A program made the position numbers and the translations under genes. A stretch of DNA of 64,000 nucleotides from Planctomycetota bacterium (GTDB taxonomy: Bacteria; Planctomycetota; Phycisphaerae; Sedimentisphaerales; Anaerobacaceae). The DNA lies in assembly GCA_013349615.1 (NCBI GenBank), contig DUZJ01000008.1, positions 1 to 64,000 on the forward strand, written 5' to 3'. Positions 25,955 to 33,760 of this stretch are shown here, piece after piece (within the stretch, counting starts at the first letter, position 1; each line of letters starts with the position of its first letter). The notes beneath the pieces are model-generated. The model was not told the origin of the DNA, did no database searches, and saw only the letters and a list, made by a program, of their open reading frames with translations.

Positions 25955-26590
25955 CACGCAAGACAACGTCTAAATACCATCGACTGTCGGCGAAATAATA
26001 CCCGATCCCCCACCCCTAATGCGATAATCTCTACTAACGACTAAATACCATCAACTAACCACTCTCCGCTGCGCTCGTGGTTAGCCGTTAGTCGCAGGGC
26101 TGTTACAGTGTGCCGCGTTCTTGATACTGTCCGCGATGCCGTCTTTTGTAAATTGCTGCCATTTTAATTATAAGACTACAATGGACGCTATCAGCGCATA
26201 AAAAAATACAGGGCTGGGAGCGGAGGGAGAGGAGAAAGCGAGATAATCCCAACCCTGTAAAAATGCTTACAAGATAATATCAACACTCTCTAAACTATTA
26301 TACAAGATTTTACCATAAATTGCTCGTATGTAAAGAGGAAAATCCAAAAAAAAATAAATTTTTTTTCTCCCCCCTCAAAAAGCCCCTGCGTTCCCGCCTG
26401 ACCTGGCTTTTTCCCGCTCCTAACGCGTGTCCAGCCGCGTTTTAATCCCCTACAAATTACTATGCTTTGAACTGTACCGTCAAAAAAATTCTCCGCTTCC
26501 GGCCCGAATTAGTGTCAAATTTTTAGCTGATTCGGCTTCGCCCCAAAACGACCGTAACTGATTGCCTAATGGCCTGCCGTGGGGATTCTA
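25955..26590. other. Intergenic region with structured element
   Basis: No gene is supported. It contains CTAAATACCATC-type repeats (25970-26080), a palindrome around CCACTCTCCGCTGCGCTCGTGG, and a long stem with a purine-rich loop at 26208-26258, listed separately. Confidence 0.6.
26208..26258. other. Stem-loop with 27-nt purine-rich loop, possible structured RNA
   Basis: ACAGGGCTGGGA (26208-26219) pairs with TCCCAACCCTGT (26247-26258) over 12 positions with one mismatch. The loop is nearly all purines, with GGAG, GGAGAGGAG and AAAGCGAG. There is no T-run on the plus strand directly after it. It may be a small RNA, a protein-binding element or a repeat; no family was recognised. Confidence 0.4.
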
Positions 26591-26875
26591 TTAGTGCCCA
26601 TAGTCTTTTGTTTCCTTTTCCCGCAAGGTGTAGATAAGGACGACGGTTCCAGCAGCGGCAATAACCAACTGCACTACAAGCAGGCCGAACCTGATATTTT
26701 TATAGTCGCGAATGATAATACCGTAGCCGTGTGCCCTGCCGGTAACGGCAGAGCTTTCGGGTGCTCCCTCAACACCCTCTGAGACTACCTGCAACCGCCC
26801 TATCGGCGGAAAGATTATCATCAACTGAATAACAATCAGACCGGCCCAAAGCACAATTTCCTGTTTTCGGTTCAT
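26591..26875 (-). CDS. Small two-helix membrane protein
   Basis: The 94-residue protein starts MNRKQEIVLW and has hydrophobic segments at about 7-26 and 62-80, with a polar periplasmic loop between. The MN(R/K)KQ-start followed by a helix ending near FPP is a pattern I associate with small membrane proteins common in planctomycetes. There is no clear ribosome-binding site, so the start is less certain. Function unknown. Confidence 0.55.
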   Translation of the reverse strand: MNRKQEIVLWAGLIVIQLMIIFPPIGRLQVVSEGVEGAPESSAVTGRAHGYGIIIRDYKNIRFGLLVVQLVIAAAGTVVLIYTLREKETKDYGH

Positions 26876-26961
26876 AATACAAATAAGCCCGTAGTCACTT
26901 TCCTTAATAGTAGCCCAAACTCTCAGGTCTCGTCAAACAAATTCATCGCTCGTGGAACTAA

Positions 26962-27000
26962 AGGTGTCCGCCTGCACCCTCAGGTGATACATTTTTTTGG
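26962..27000. repeat. GGTGTCCGCCTGC element, copy 1
   Basis: AAAGGTGTCCGCCTGC, then CCCTCAGGTGATAC, then a T-run. A related unit with a perfect stem-loop lies directly after the restriction cassette at 38878-38930. It may be a dispersed terminator-like element. Confidence 0.45.
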
Positions 27001-27150
27001 TCTTCCTACCCACGTCCTGGCTACGCAGGGGCAGGCGTTTGGATGCTTACAATTGGCCGGTGAGGGCAAGAAGGGTAAAAGCAATTGCATTATTGAGGGC
27101 ATGCGAAACAGCCGTCACCCAGAAGGCGGTCCAGCGTGACTTAATCCGTG

Positions 27151-29181
27151 TTAATCGGCTTCCTTTTTCTTCGCGTATTGAGCGACGATTTGCTGCTGAA
27201 CATTCGGCGGGACCAGCTCATAATGGCTGAGCGACATCGAGTAGCTGCCGCGTCCGCCGGTAACGCTTTTGAGCTGGCTGTTATACTGCGCGACTTCCGC
27301 TAACGGCACCTGGGCCTTAATGACAATAATATTTCCAGCCAGCGTGTCCTGCCCGAGCACTCTTCCTCGCTTTGATGCCAGGTCGCCGGCGATATCGCCG
27401 ACGTTCTCTGCGGGTATCGTAACTTCGATATTGACAATCGGCTCAAGTAAAACCGGTTTTGCGTTTAGCACGCCGTCCTTAAACGCACCCTTGCCCGCCG
27501 CCCGAAATGCAACTTCTTTTGAATCGACCGGATGGTGTTTGCCGTCGTAGATCGAGACTGCGATATCTTGCATGGGGAAGCCGGCGATAATACCATTGAG
27601 CATTAACTCGTTTATACCCTTGGCGACAGCCGGCTCATACTGGCGGGGAATTGAACCGCCGAAGATGTCCCAACTGAACTGCAGGGGCGGGTCGGAATCA
27701 CGTTCGGCCGGTTCGACACGGAGATAGACTTCGCCGAATTGTCCTGCGCCGCCGGATTGCTTTTTGTGGCGGTAGTGCCCCTCTGCCTTTGCTGTAATTG
27801 TCTCGCGGTAGGGGATCTTCGGCTCCTTTGTGTTTACAGAGAGCTTTGAGCGGTTCTTCATCTTCTCAAGCATTACCCGCAGGTGCAGCTCGCCGAGCCC
27901 GCTGGCGACCAGCTCTTTTGTCTGCTGGTCCCGCCTAATCTTAAAGCAGGGGTCTTCCTCACATAATTTATCCAGGGCCGAGCTGATTTTTTGCTCATCA
28001 CCTCTCGTGGCCGGCTCAAGTGCCAGTGAATACATTGGTTCGGGCACAGGCGGCTGTTCAAAAACTCCACGGACTTTGCCGGTGTGTATAAGGTCGCCGG
28101 TTCTGAGCTCATCGACTTTGGCTAAGGTAATAATGTCGCCCGCTATACCGGTATCGGTTTCTTTGTTTTCGCCGCCCTGAGATTTCAGGATGTGGCCCGG
28201 GCGGACACTCTTCTTCTCGTCGTTGCGTTGTATGCTGGTGTCCGACTTTATTGTTCCGCTGAAGACCCGGATCGTGGAGTACTTCATATTTGAGCGCGGA
28301 TCGAAAGTGGTGCGAAAGACCAGTCCGGCCAGCGGGGCGGCGGGGTCGGCTTTTAGTTCTGTTACGGTCTCGCCGTCTTTAAGCGCGACGGGTTTTGCTT
28401 CGCCGGGTGCAGGCGTGAATTTTGTAATAATATCGAGAAGCTCGGTTACGCCGACTTCTTTGCGGGCGTTGGTGAAAACTATCGGGACAAGTGTGCCGGC
28501 CTTGAGGGCCTCTACGAATACGGAAGCAATTTTTTCGGTTGGGATTTCTTCGCCGCCGAGGTAACTTTCCATCAGGTCATCGTCGGCCTCTATAACGCTT
28601 TCGATTAGCTCGGTGTGGGCCTGTCCAACGTCCATCAGGGGTGAATCGCCGGTTTCGTTTTCGATTGCATCGATGACGGACGCCTTGTCGGCGGCGGGAA
28701 GATTGGCGCAGCGACATTGCGACCCGAAAGATTCCCGTATGTTTTTGAGCAGGCCGGGCAGGTCGATATTGTCTGCGTCAATTTTGTTGATGACGATGAT
28801 GCGGGGCATGTTGGCCTCTCCGGTTAGGGCCGAGAGCTTGCGCGTATTTGTCTCTATGCCCGCCGCGGCGCTGATTACGATGATGGCGGTTTCCGCTGCC
28901 GATATCGCTTGTATGGCCGGGCCTACGAAGTCCGGTGAGCCAGGCGTGTCGATGATGTTGAGCAGCTTGCCTGCGTGGTTGGCATGGACGACGGCAGAGC
29001 CTATAGAGTACTGATGCTCCTTTTCCTCGTCGTAGTAATCGCAGATGCTTGTTTTCTCATCAACGCTTCCGAGCCGATTCGTTGCGCCGGTTTTGTGCAG
29101 TATTGCCTCGGCCAGCGAGCTTTTGCCGCTGCCGGCGTGCCCTAAAAGAACAACATTGCGAATATTATTAGTATTAGCCAC
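27151..29181 (-). CDS. Elongation factor G-like GTPase (EF-G type 2)
   Basis: The 676-residue protein has the domain plan of EF-G: an N-terminal GTPase with GHAGSGKSSLAE (P-loop), DTPGSPDF and NKID motifs, followed by domains II to V. The G2 region lacks the usual RGITI signature and reads SICDYYDEEKEHQYSIG, typical of the divergent EF-G2/FusA-like branch, so it is probably not the main translocase. The start is GTG at 29181, giving VANTNNIRNVVLLGH; a start 48 codons upstream adds a Cys-rich, poorly conserved extension. GGGG serves as a weak ribosome-binding site. It stands alone, not in a str operon. Confidence 0.88.
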   Translation of the reverse strand: MANTNNIRNVVLLGHAGSGKSSLAEAILHKTGATNRLGSVDEKTSICDYYDEEKEHQYSIGSAVVHANHAGKLLNIIDTPGSPDFVGPAIQAISAAETAIIVISAAAGIETNTRKLSALTGEANMPRIIVINKIDADNIDLPGLLKNIRESFGSQCRCANLPAADKASVIDAIENETGDSPLMDVGQAHTELIESVIEADDDLMESYLGGEEIPTEKIASVFVEALKAGTLVPIVFTNARKEVGVTELLDIITKFTPAPGEAKPVALKDGETVTELKADPAAPLAGLVFRTTFDPRSNMKYSTIRVFSGTIKSDTSIQRNDEKKSVRPGHILKSQGGENKETDTGIAGDIITLAKVDELRTGDLIHTGKVRGVFEQPPVPEPMYSLALEPATRGDEQKISSALDKLCEEDPCFKIRRDQQTKELVASGLGELHLRVMLEKMKNRSKLSVNTKEPKIPYRETITAKAEGHYRHKKQSGGAGQFGEVYLRVEPAERDSDPPLQFSWDIFGGSIPRQYEPAVAKGINELMLNGIIAGFPMQDIAVSIYDGKHHPVDSKEVAFRAAGKGAFKDGVLNAKPVLLEPIVNIEVTIPAENVGDIAGDLASKRGRVLGQDTLAGNIIVIKAQVPLAEVAQYNSQLKSVTGGRGSYSMSLSHYELVPPNVQQQIVAQYAKKKEAD

Positions 29182-29418
29182 TTTTGAGCCCCTATAAAAG
29201 ACTGTTTCTGAAATTTCCGCTAAGATAACTTCAAGACCACGTATAGTACAGCACTTGGCGTATAAAGAACAAGGATTTTTTAGACGGGACAACAGGATTT
29301 TTTTGCCACTAAGGCACCAAGACACTTACAAGAGTTAATTATCTGCCACAGAGGACGTAGAGTTTTTTTGTACAGGATTGACGGTGATTTCCAATTGAGG
29401 ACGGTTTCTCTGCTCGGG

Positions 29419-30165
29419 TTATTTTACTCTCCTGCTTACCTTGCTCCATGAGGTCGTTATGAGAAAACTTTCCTCCATATTCTCAACCATCCTGACAAAC
29501 TTGTTCATCGGCACCGCAAATGTCAAAAGATTCTCCGGCACAAACGGACGTGCCGAGACATCGAACATTCCCAGAACTCCCCTCGGCCTGTCGTTGTCCT
29601 TCTCCAGATACGGATATTGAACGATGGAGCCGCAGCCGGCCGCGAACGGCGCAAATACCGCGTTCGCTTCGACCTCATCAAAGTTCGCAAGCGTAAACAG
29701 TCCCGACAGCACATCCGCAGGCGCGAAAAAGATGACCACCTCAGGCGCATCGGACTCCTCGAGCATGTCCCATCGCTTAAAGACGATAAACTTCGCCGGG
29801 GCTTTCGGCGACGGCAGCTTTTCCATCATCTCTTTTACCATCTCCGGCGTCTTTTTATAGCGCTCGCCCTCAAGCTGGCCCTCAATGCCGCACGAGAGAA
29901 AATATTCGAAGTTCGGCATGATATCATCGCTGAAGCCCAGATACCTTTTGCCGCCGAAACATCCGATTGATTCGGCCTCGAAGTAAAGAGACGTTCCCCT
30001 TACGACCTTTGCCAGGTCGCCCATGATGCACCTGTGGCCGGAGGCCGGCTTGGCCGGCTCGGCTCCTCGTACCTCGTCGGTGTAATAGAAGGTGATGGGA
30101 AGCTCCGCCTCATTAAAATACTTCTTCCACTTTTCTATAAATGTTTCTTTGAATTCCATATCCAT
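29419..30165 (-). CDS. DUF169 family protein
   Basis: The 248-residue cytoplasmic protein matches the DUF169 pattern: LPITFYYTDE near the start, a Cys in GHRCIMGDLAKV, SIGCFGGKRYLGF, and the KFIVFKRWDML and FAAGCGSIVQYP segments. Several conserved cysteines suggest metal or cofactor binding, but the role is not known. It lies upstream of the EF-G-like gene on the same strand with a repeat-containing gap. Confidence 0.8.
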   Translation of the reverse strand: MDMEFKETFIEKWKKYFNEAELPITFYYTDEVRGAEPAKPASGHRCIMGDLAKVVRGTSLYFEAESIGCFGGKRYLGFSDDIMPNFEYFLSCGIEGQLEGERYKKTPEMVKEMMEKLPSPKAPAKFIVFKRWDMLEESDAPEVVIFFAPADVLSGLFTLANFDEVEANAVFAPFAAGCGSIVQYPYLEKDNDRPRGVLGMFDVSARPFVPENLLTFAVPMNKFVRMVENMEESFLITTSWSKVSRRVK

Positions 30166-30229
30166 TCTATATTTTCCTTCAGCAATTCACTAAATACCGG
30201 CGACTAACGACTAAATACTATTATTTCCC

Positions 30230-31009
30230 TTATTTATGGCTTTGAATTTTGTCGTGGCACTCTTTGCAGACGATAAGCTTTCTGTTAATAACATACGGGG
30301 TCTCCAGCGATGTTATTACCCTGCCGCACAGGCCGCACTTTTCCACCTTGCCGCTGGCGAGGTTACTTTCTGCGGCGGCCCTTTCCTCGGCCATTTGACG
30401 CTGCCGGGGATGCAAAAAGGCACTAAGCGCATCGCCAAAGCTGGTCGAATATATAACACATATTGAAAACGTTATCGCCCAGTACAGCTTAAACACGAAC
30501 CGGCAAACCACGAAGATTCCCACTATAACGACAACGCCGGCCAATACTTCGAACCGGCTTGCCTTTTCATCGGATATATTCTTCTCGGTAAGCGCACCGG
30601 TGCGGTAGGAGGCAAGCAAAATTACGCAGTTGATAATGTTCCATATCGGTAATACGAGGAATACCGGATGCGCACCGGCCGATTTATCTATAATATGTCG
30701 GCTCGCAAGTATTCCACAGAAACCATTTGACATGACCACGAAGAAAAGCATCGCATGTTTTTCGATTCCGGTTATCTTCCGCTCCGCGAACACGCGATAC
30801 AGCGACAGAACAAGGCCCGCTGTAAAAAGCAGTAACAATATGGCAATCCTGGGCCTGGAATAAGGCGAATCCAGAAATTCAAACAATCCGCTTCTCAGCG
30901 TTTCGCTGAAGAAGAAGACCAGAAGAAATGACAGGCTCATCATAAACAGCGAAAGTGGGCTGAATATCGGCAGGAAAAAACGCTTTATTCTATCCCGCAG
31001 CAATTCCAT
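30230..31009 (-). CDS. Multi-helix membrane protein with C-terminal zinc ribbon
   Basis: The 259-residue protein has about six hydrophobic segments in its first 190 residues and ends in a soluble zinc-ribbon-like tail with CGLC and CKEC pairs (about 225-252). It may be an inner-membrane sensor or transporter-associated protein, but no family is recognised. A consensus -10 box TATAAT ends six bases before the ATG and no ribosome-binding site is present, so the transcript may be leaderless. Confidence 0.7.
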   Translation of the reverse strand: MELLRDRIKRFFLPIFSPLSLFMMSLSFLLVFFFSETLRSGLFEFLDSPYSRPRIAILLLLFTAGLVLSLYRVFAERKITGIEKHAMLFFVVMSNGFCGILASRHIIDKSAGAHPVFLVLPIWNIINCVILLASYRTGALTEKNISDEKASRFEVLAGVVVIVGIFVVCRFVFKLYWAITFSICVIYSTSFGDALSAFLHPRQRQMAEERAAAESNLASGKVEKCGLCGRVITSLETPYVINRKLIVCKECHDKIQSHK

Positions 31010-31015
31010 AGGATT

Positions 31016-31044
31016 ATTATACCATCTTTAAGCCCTTTGGTAAA
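31016..31044 (-). promoter_or_regulatory. Candidate promoter giving a leaderless transcript
   Basis: On the minus strand TTTACC (31044-31039) and TATAAT (31021-31016) are 17 bases apart. The expected transcription start is the A of the ATG at 31009, so the mRNA would have no 5' leader. Confidence 0.5.
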
Positions 31045-31064
31045 CCCCTAAAATCTCCAACTTC

Positions 31065-31195
31065 TGTCCTCCGACTTCTGTCCTCTGTCCTCTGTCTTCT
31101 GTCCTCTGTCCTCTGTCTTCTGACTTCTGTCCTCTGTCCTCTGTCTTCTGACTTCTGTCCTCTGTCTTCTGTCCTCTGTCTTCTGTCCTCTTCCA
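31065..31195. repeat. Low-complexity tandem block of CTCTGTCTTCTG units
   Basis: The stretch is a tandem array of TTCTGTCCTCTG and CTTCTGACTTC-like units. The same sequence type, inverted, occurs near 45325-45350 and, translated, within etfB near 49632. Confidence 0.85.
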
Positions 31196-31212
31196 AACCG
31201 TCCTCCAGCCTG

Positions 31213-31302
31213 CCCCATGAGATAGCGTAGCGTTATCTCATCGGGGTCAGATAGCGGAGCGTCATCTCATTAGGGTGAGATAACAAAGCGTTATCTAATG
31301 GG
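31213..31302. repeat. Three tandem REP-like palindromes
   Basis: Three imperfect palindromic units of about 30 bases share GAGATAGCG...CGTTATCTCA arms, CCCC/GGGG flanks and loops such as TAG. The first is nearly perfect. The single unit at 668-702 is the same type. Confidence 0.75.
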
Positions 31303-31318
31303 ATGTAATCCGCGATTA

Positions 31319-31726
31319 TTATTCCGCCGGAGCTTCCGCCTTTCCTTTTCTAAATGTCAATGCCACAGCTACAATGTTTACAATAGGTAATCCATAACCT
31401 AATAAGCCGATCAGCCACATAGCAAGGCCCTCAAGATGAACCTGGCCGATTGCCGTCACAGAAATAAGGACAGTCAGAAAAGAGGAATTTACAATAATAG
31501 CAATAATCCCGAGAACAAAAGCAAGAATTTCAAACTTTTTATGAAATGACAACGCAATAGTAATGAGCGTTATGGGAGGAAACGCAAACATAAATATGAA
31601 TCCCGCCCAGTCGCGAAGGCTTTCAGCGTGAGCGTCGAGCCTTATCAGGAAAAATATAAGACCAGCTAAGAAAATAGTGTTCAGGACAATAGCAATAATG
31701 TTGAGAGCATAAGTTAGGCCCTTCAT
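31319..31726 (-). CDS. Four-helix membrane protein, unknown function
   Basis: The 135-residue protein has four hydrophobic segments (about 5-27, 38-58, 62-85 and 95-118) and a basic, Glu/Ala-rich C-terminus. GGAG lies seven bases before ATG 31726, which fixes the start; the earlier ATG 14 codons upstream has no such signal. No family recognised. Confidence 0.65.
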   Translation of the reverse strand: MKGLTYALNIIAIVLNTIFLAGLIFFLIRLDAHAESLRDWAGFIFMFAFPPITLITIALSFHKKFEILAFVLGIIAIIVNSSFLTVLISVTAIGQVHLEGLAMWLIGLLGYGLPIVNIVAVALTFRKGKAEAPAE

Positions 31727-31919
31727 TATAAATCTCCAAAATTCCCATGAAAGCAGAGAATTTCCCACAGTTTTGCATCCACCTCGCAGCGGCCATAAAA
31801 TAGCTCAGAACTTGACAATGGTCAAGGGGAAAAAGTGCATAAGAGCATAAGGGCACAAGGCGGAAGACGGAAGGCAGAAGAGAGACGATGGAGGTCAGAA
31901 AGTGGAAGGCGGAGGCGAT

Positions 31920-33158
31920 TTATCGAAATATCATGTGGTAGAAGAGGACAATGGCCAGCAGGAGCGACACTGCCGCTACGGCAGATAAAAGCAGGATAGC
32001 CATTCGGTAACGCTGGTAAATCTCTTGTTTGAGCACATCTTCTTCGAGTACTACGACGTCGCCGTCTCCCAACTGCTTAAAGACCGAAACGTCAAACCTC
32101 TCGCGGGCCCGAATCGGCGGTTTACCATCCCGTATGGCCTCTAAATCCGTCAGCAGCTCCTCAATGTTCGTGTAGCGGTTTTTTTTGTTCTTGGCCATCA
32201 TAATTTCGATGACTTCGGATATCCCTGCCGACAGTGAGGTGTTTATATGGTCGGGCGGTACGAGCTTTTCCCGCAGGTGCTTTCTCATAACATCCGCGGG
32301 GTCGTCCGCCATAAAGGGCACGCGGCCTGTCACCATATGATAGAAGGTTGCGCCGAGGCCGTAGATGTCGGCCCTGCCGTCGATATCGATTTCTCCGCGG
32401 ATTTGTTCCGGCGCGATATAGTACGGCGTGCCGTAGGCTTTGCCGGCCTCACTTTCCGCAGCCTTGATGTCGGCGGTTTCACGGGCCAGACCCATATCAG
32501 CCAGCTTGACCTTGCCGGCCGTGCCTATCATTATATTCTTGGGCTTGACATCGCGGTGGATAAGGCCGCAGGCGTGGGCGTGGGCAAGTGCGTGAGCGAC
32601 CTGAACGACTATTTCGACTGCCTCTTTTTCCGGAAAGACCTTGCCGGCCGAAAGGTCATCGTATAAAGTCTTGCCCTCAACGTATTCCATCACAAAATAG
32701 TTGTACCCCCCTGCCTCGCCGACGTCGAAGGCCTGAACGATATTCGTATGGTTGAGCTTTGCCGCGGCCTGGCCTTCCTTGTAAAACCGCTCTACATATT
32801 CGGGATTTTCGCTGAAGCGCTTGGGCAGCACCTTTATCGCCACCATACGATTCAGACTGAGCTGGCGGGCCTTGTACACTATAGCCATGGCGCCGCTGCC
32901 GAGCTTGCCAAGTATCTTGTAGCCGGGAATACGGTGGGCAGCGTCCTTGTGCTCTTTTAGGCTGGCCTTTAACCTCTGAGCCTGGTTGTCAGTGATATAG
33001 TCTAAGTCGACCATAATATCCCTGAGCATCACAGGATTGACCTTGCGGCGAGATTTCAGCTCATCAAGTGAGGCACGCAGCTCCTCATCAGTGCAGAGAC
33101 CCTGCTCCACGGCCATCTTGCCGAATACCGTGTCATAGCTTGTTTCCTGCTGCGCCAT
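31920..33158 (-). CDS. Hanks-type Ser/Thr protein kinase with C-terminal membrane anchor
   Basis: The 412-residue protein has an N-terminal helical region (1-75) and a eukaryotic-like kinase domain (about 77-350). Motifs include the glycine loop GKLGSGAMAIVYKA, the lysine in VAIKVLPK, the catalytic HRDVKPKN, and ADMGLA in place of DFG, common in planctomycetes, then GTPYYIAPEQ. One hydrophobic helix close to the C-terminus anchors it, with almost nothing outside, so there is no sensor domain. ATG at 33158 has GAGGTG four bases upstream. A TTGACA lies at 33243-33248 on this strand. Confidence 0.9.
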   Translation of the reverse strand: MAQQETSYDTVFGKMAVEQGLCTDEELRASLDELKSRRKVNPVMLRDIMVDLDYITDNQAQRLKASLKEHKDAAHRIPGYKILGKLGSGAMAIVYKARQLSLNRMVAIKVLPKRFSENPEYVERFYKEGQAAAKLNHTNIVQAFDVGEAGGYNYFVMEYVEGKTLYDDLSAGKVFPEKEAVEIVVQVAHALAHAHACGLIHRDVKPKNIMIGTAGKVKLADMGLARETADIKAAESEAGKAYGTPYYIAPEQIRGEIDIDGRADIYGLGATFYHMVTGRVPFMADDPADVMRKHLREKLVPPDHINTSLSAGISEVIEIMMAKNKKNRYTNIEELLTDLEAIRDGKPPIRARERFDVSVFKQLGDGDVVVLEEDVLKQEIYQRYRMAILLLSAVAAVSLLLAIVLFYHMIFR

Positions 33159-33760
33159 CAATCACCTCATGGAGCCCAATCCCTCACCCATTCTCAGTAT
33201 CGCTTAAAAACTAACGCAATAGAGTATATAAAAGAAAACCATTGTCAAAGAAAAACTGTCGTATCCTACTATAAAAAGGGCATCTGCCCGAATTAAAATC
33301 GACCTTTTTAGTTTCCGGGTTTAGCCCTTTGTCTAAAACTGCTGTTACATTCCGATGCCCGGTACACTTTTCTTCCAATAAATTCTAAGGCTACAGCTTG
33401 TAGCGTAAATCCGGCGGTTGGTCAGTTTTCAGCGTGTACCTGATATGCGAAATTTCATACGGCAAAAACACAGATATCACTAAGAGGTCTTAACACAATG
33501 ACTGCACATCCGACCCGCTGCTTCGAGAGCAGCAAAGAACCCCGCTGCCTGCGGGCGATAAATAGATTCTTCACTTCGCTCAGAATGACATTTACCATAA
33601 ACTTTCAACAGAGCATTAGACGCTCTAAGTTTGCACGCCGTATCGTCCTGCGAAACTTGTCATCCATCAGTGTAATATTACCAACAACATATCCGCTGAA
33701 ATACTCAGTGCCGTCGGCAAAGAAAAAACAGCGATAGTCTTGTTACAGCTCGCCTTCTTA
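33159..33760. other. Intergenic region, no gene recognised
   Basis: The sequence holds the kinase upstream region, a small hairpin around GCTGCTTCGAGAGCAGC (33520s) and a CACTTCGCTCAGAATGACA-type repeat (33572-33592). A plus-strand frame of 79 codons overlaps these repeats, has no ribosome-binding site and is not supported. Confidence 0.6.

Noticed and set aside
31065-31195. CRISPR array
   Set aside because: The units are about 12 bases, without unique spacers; this is a low-complexity tandem block.
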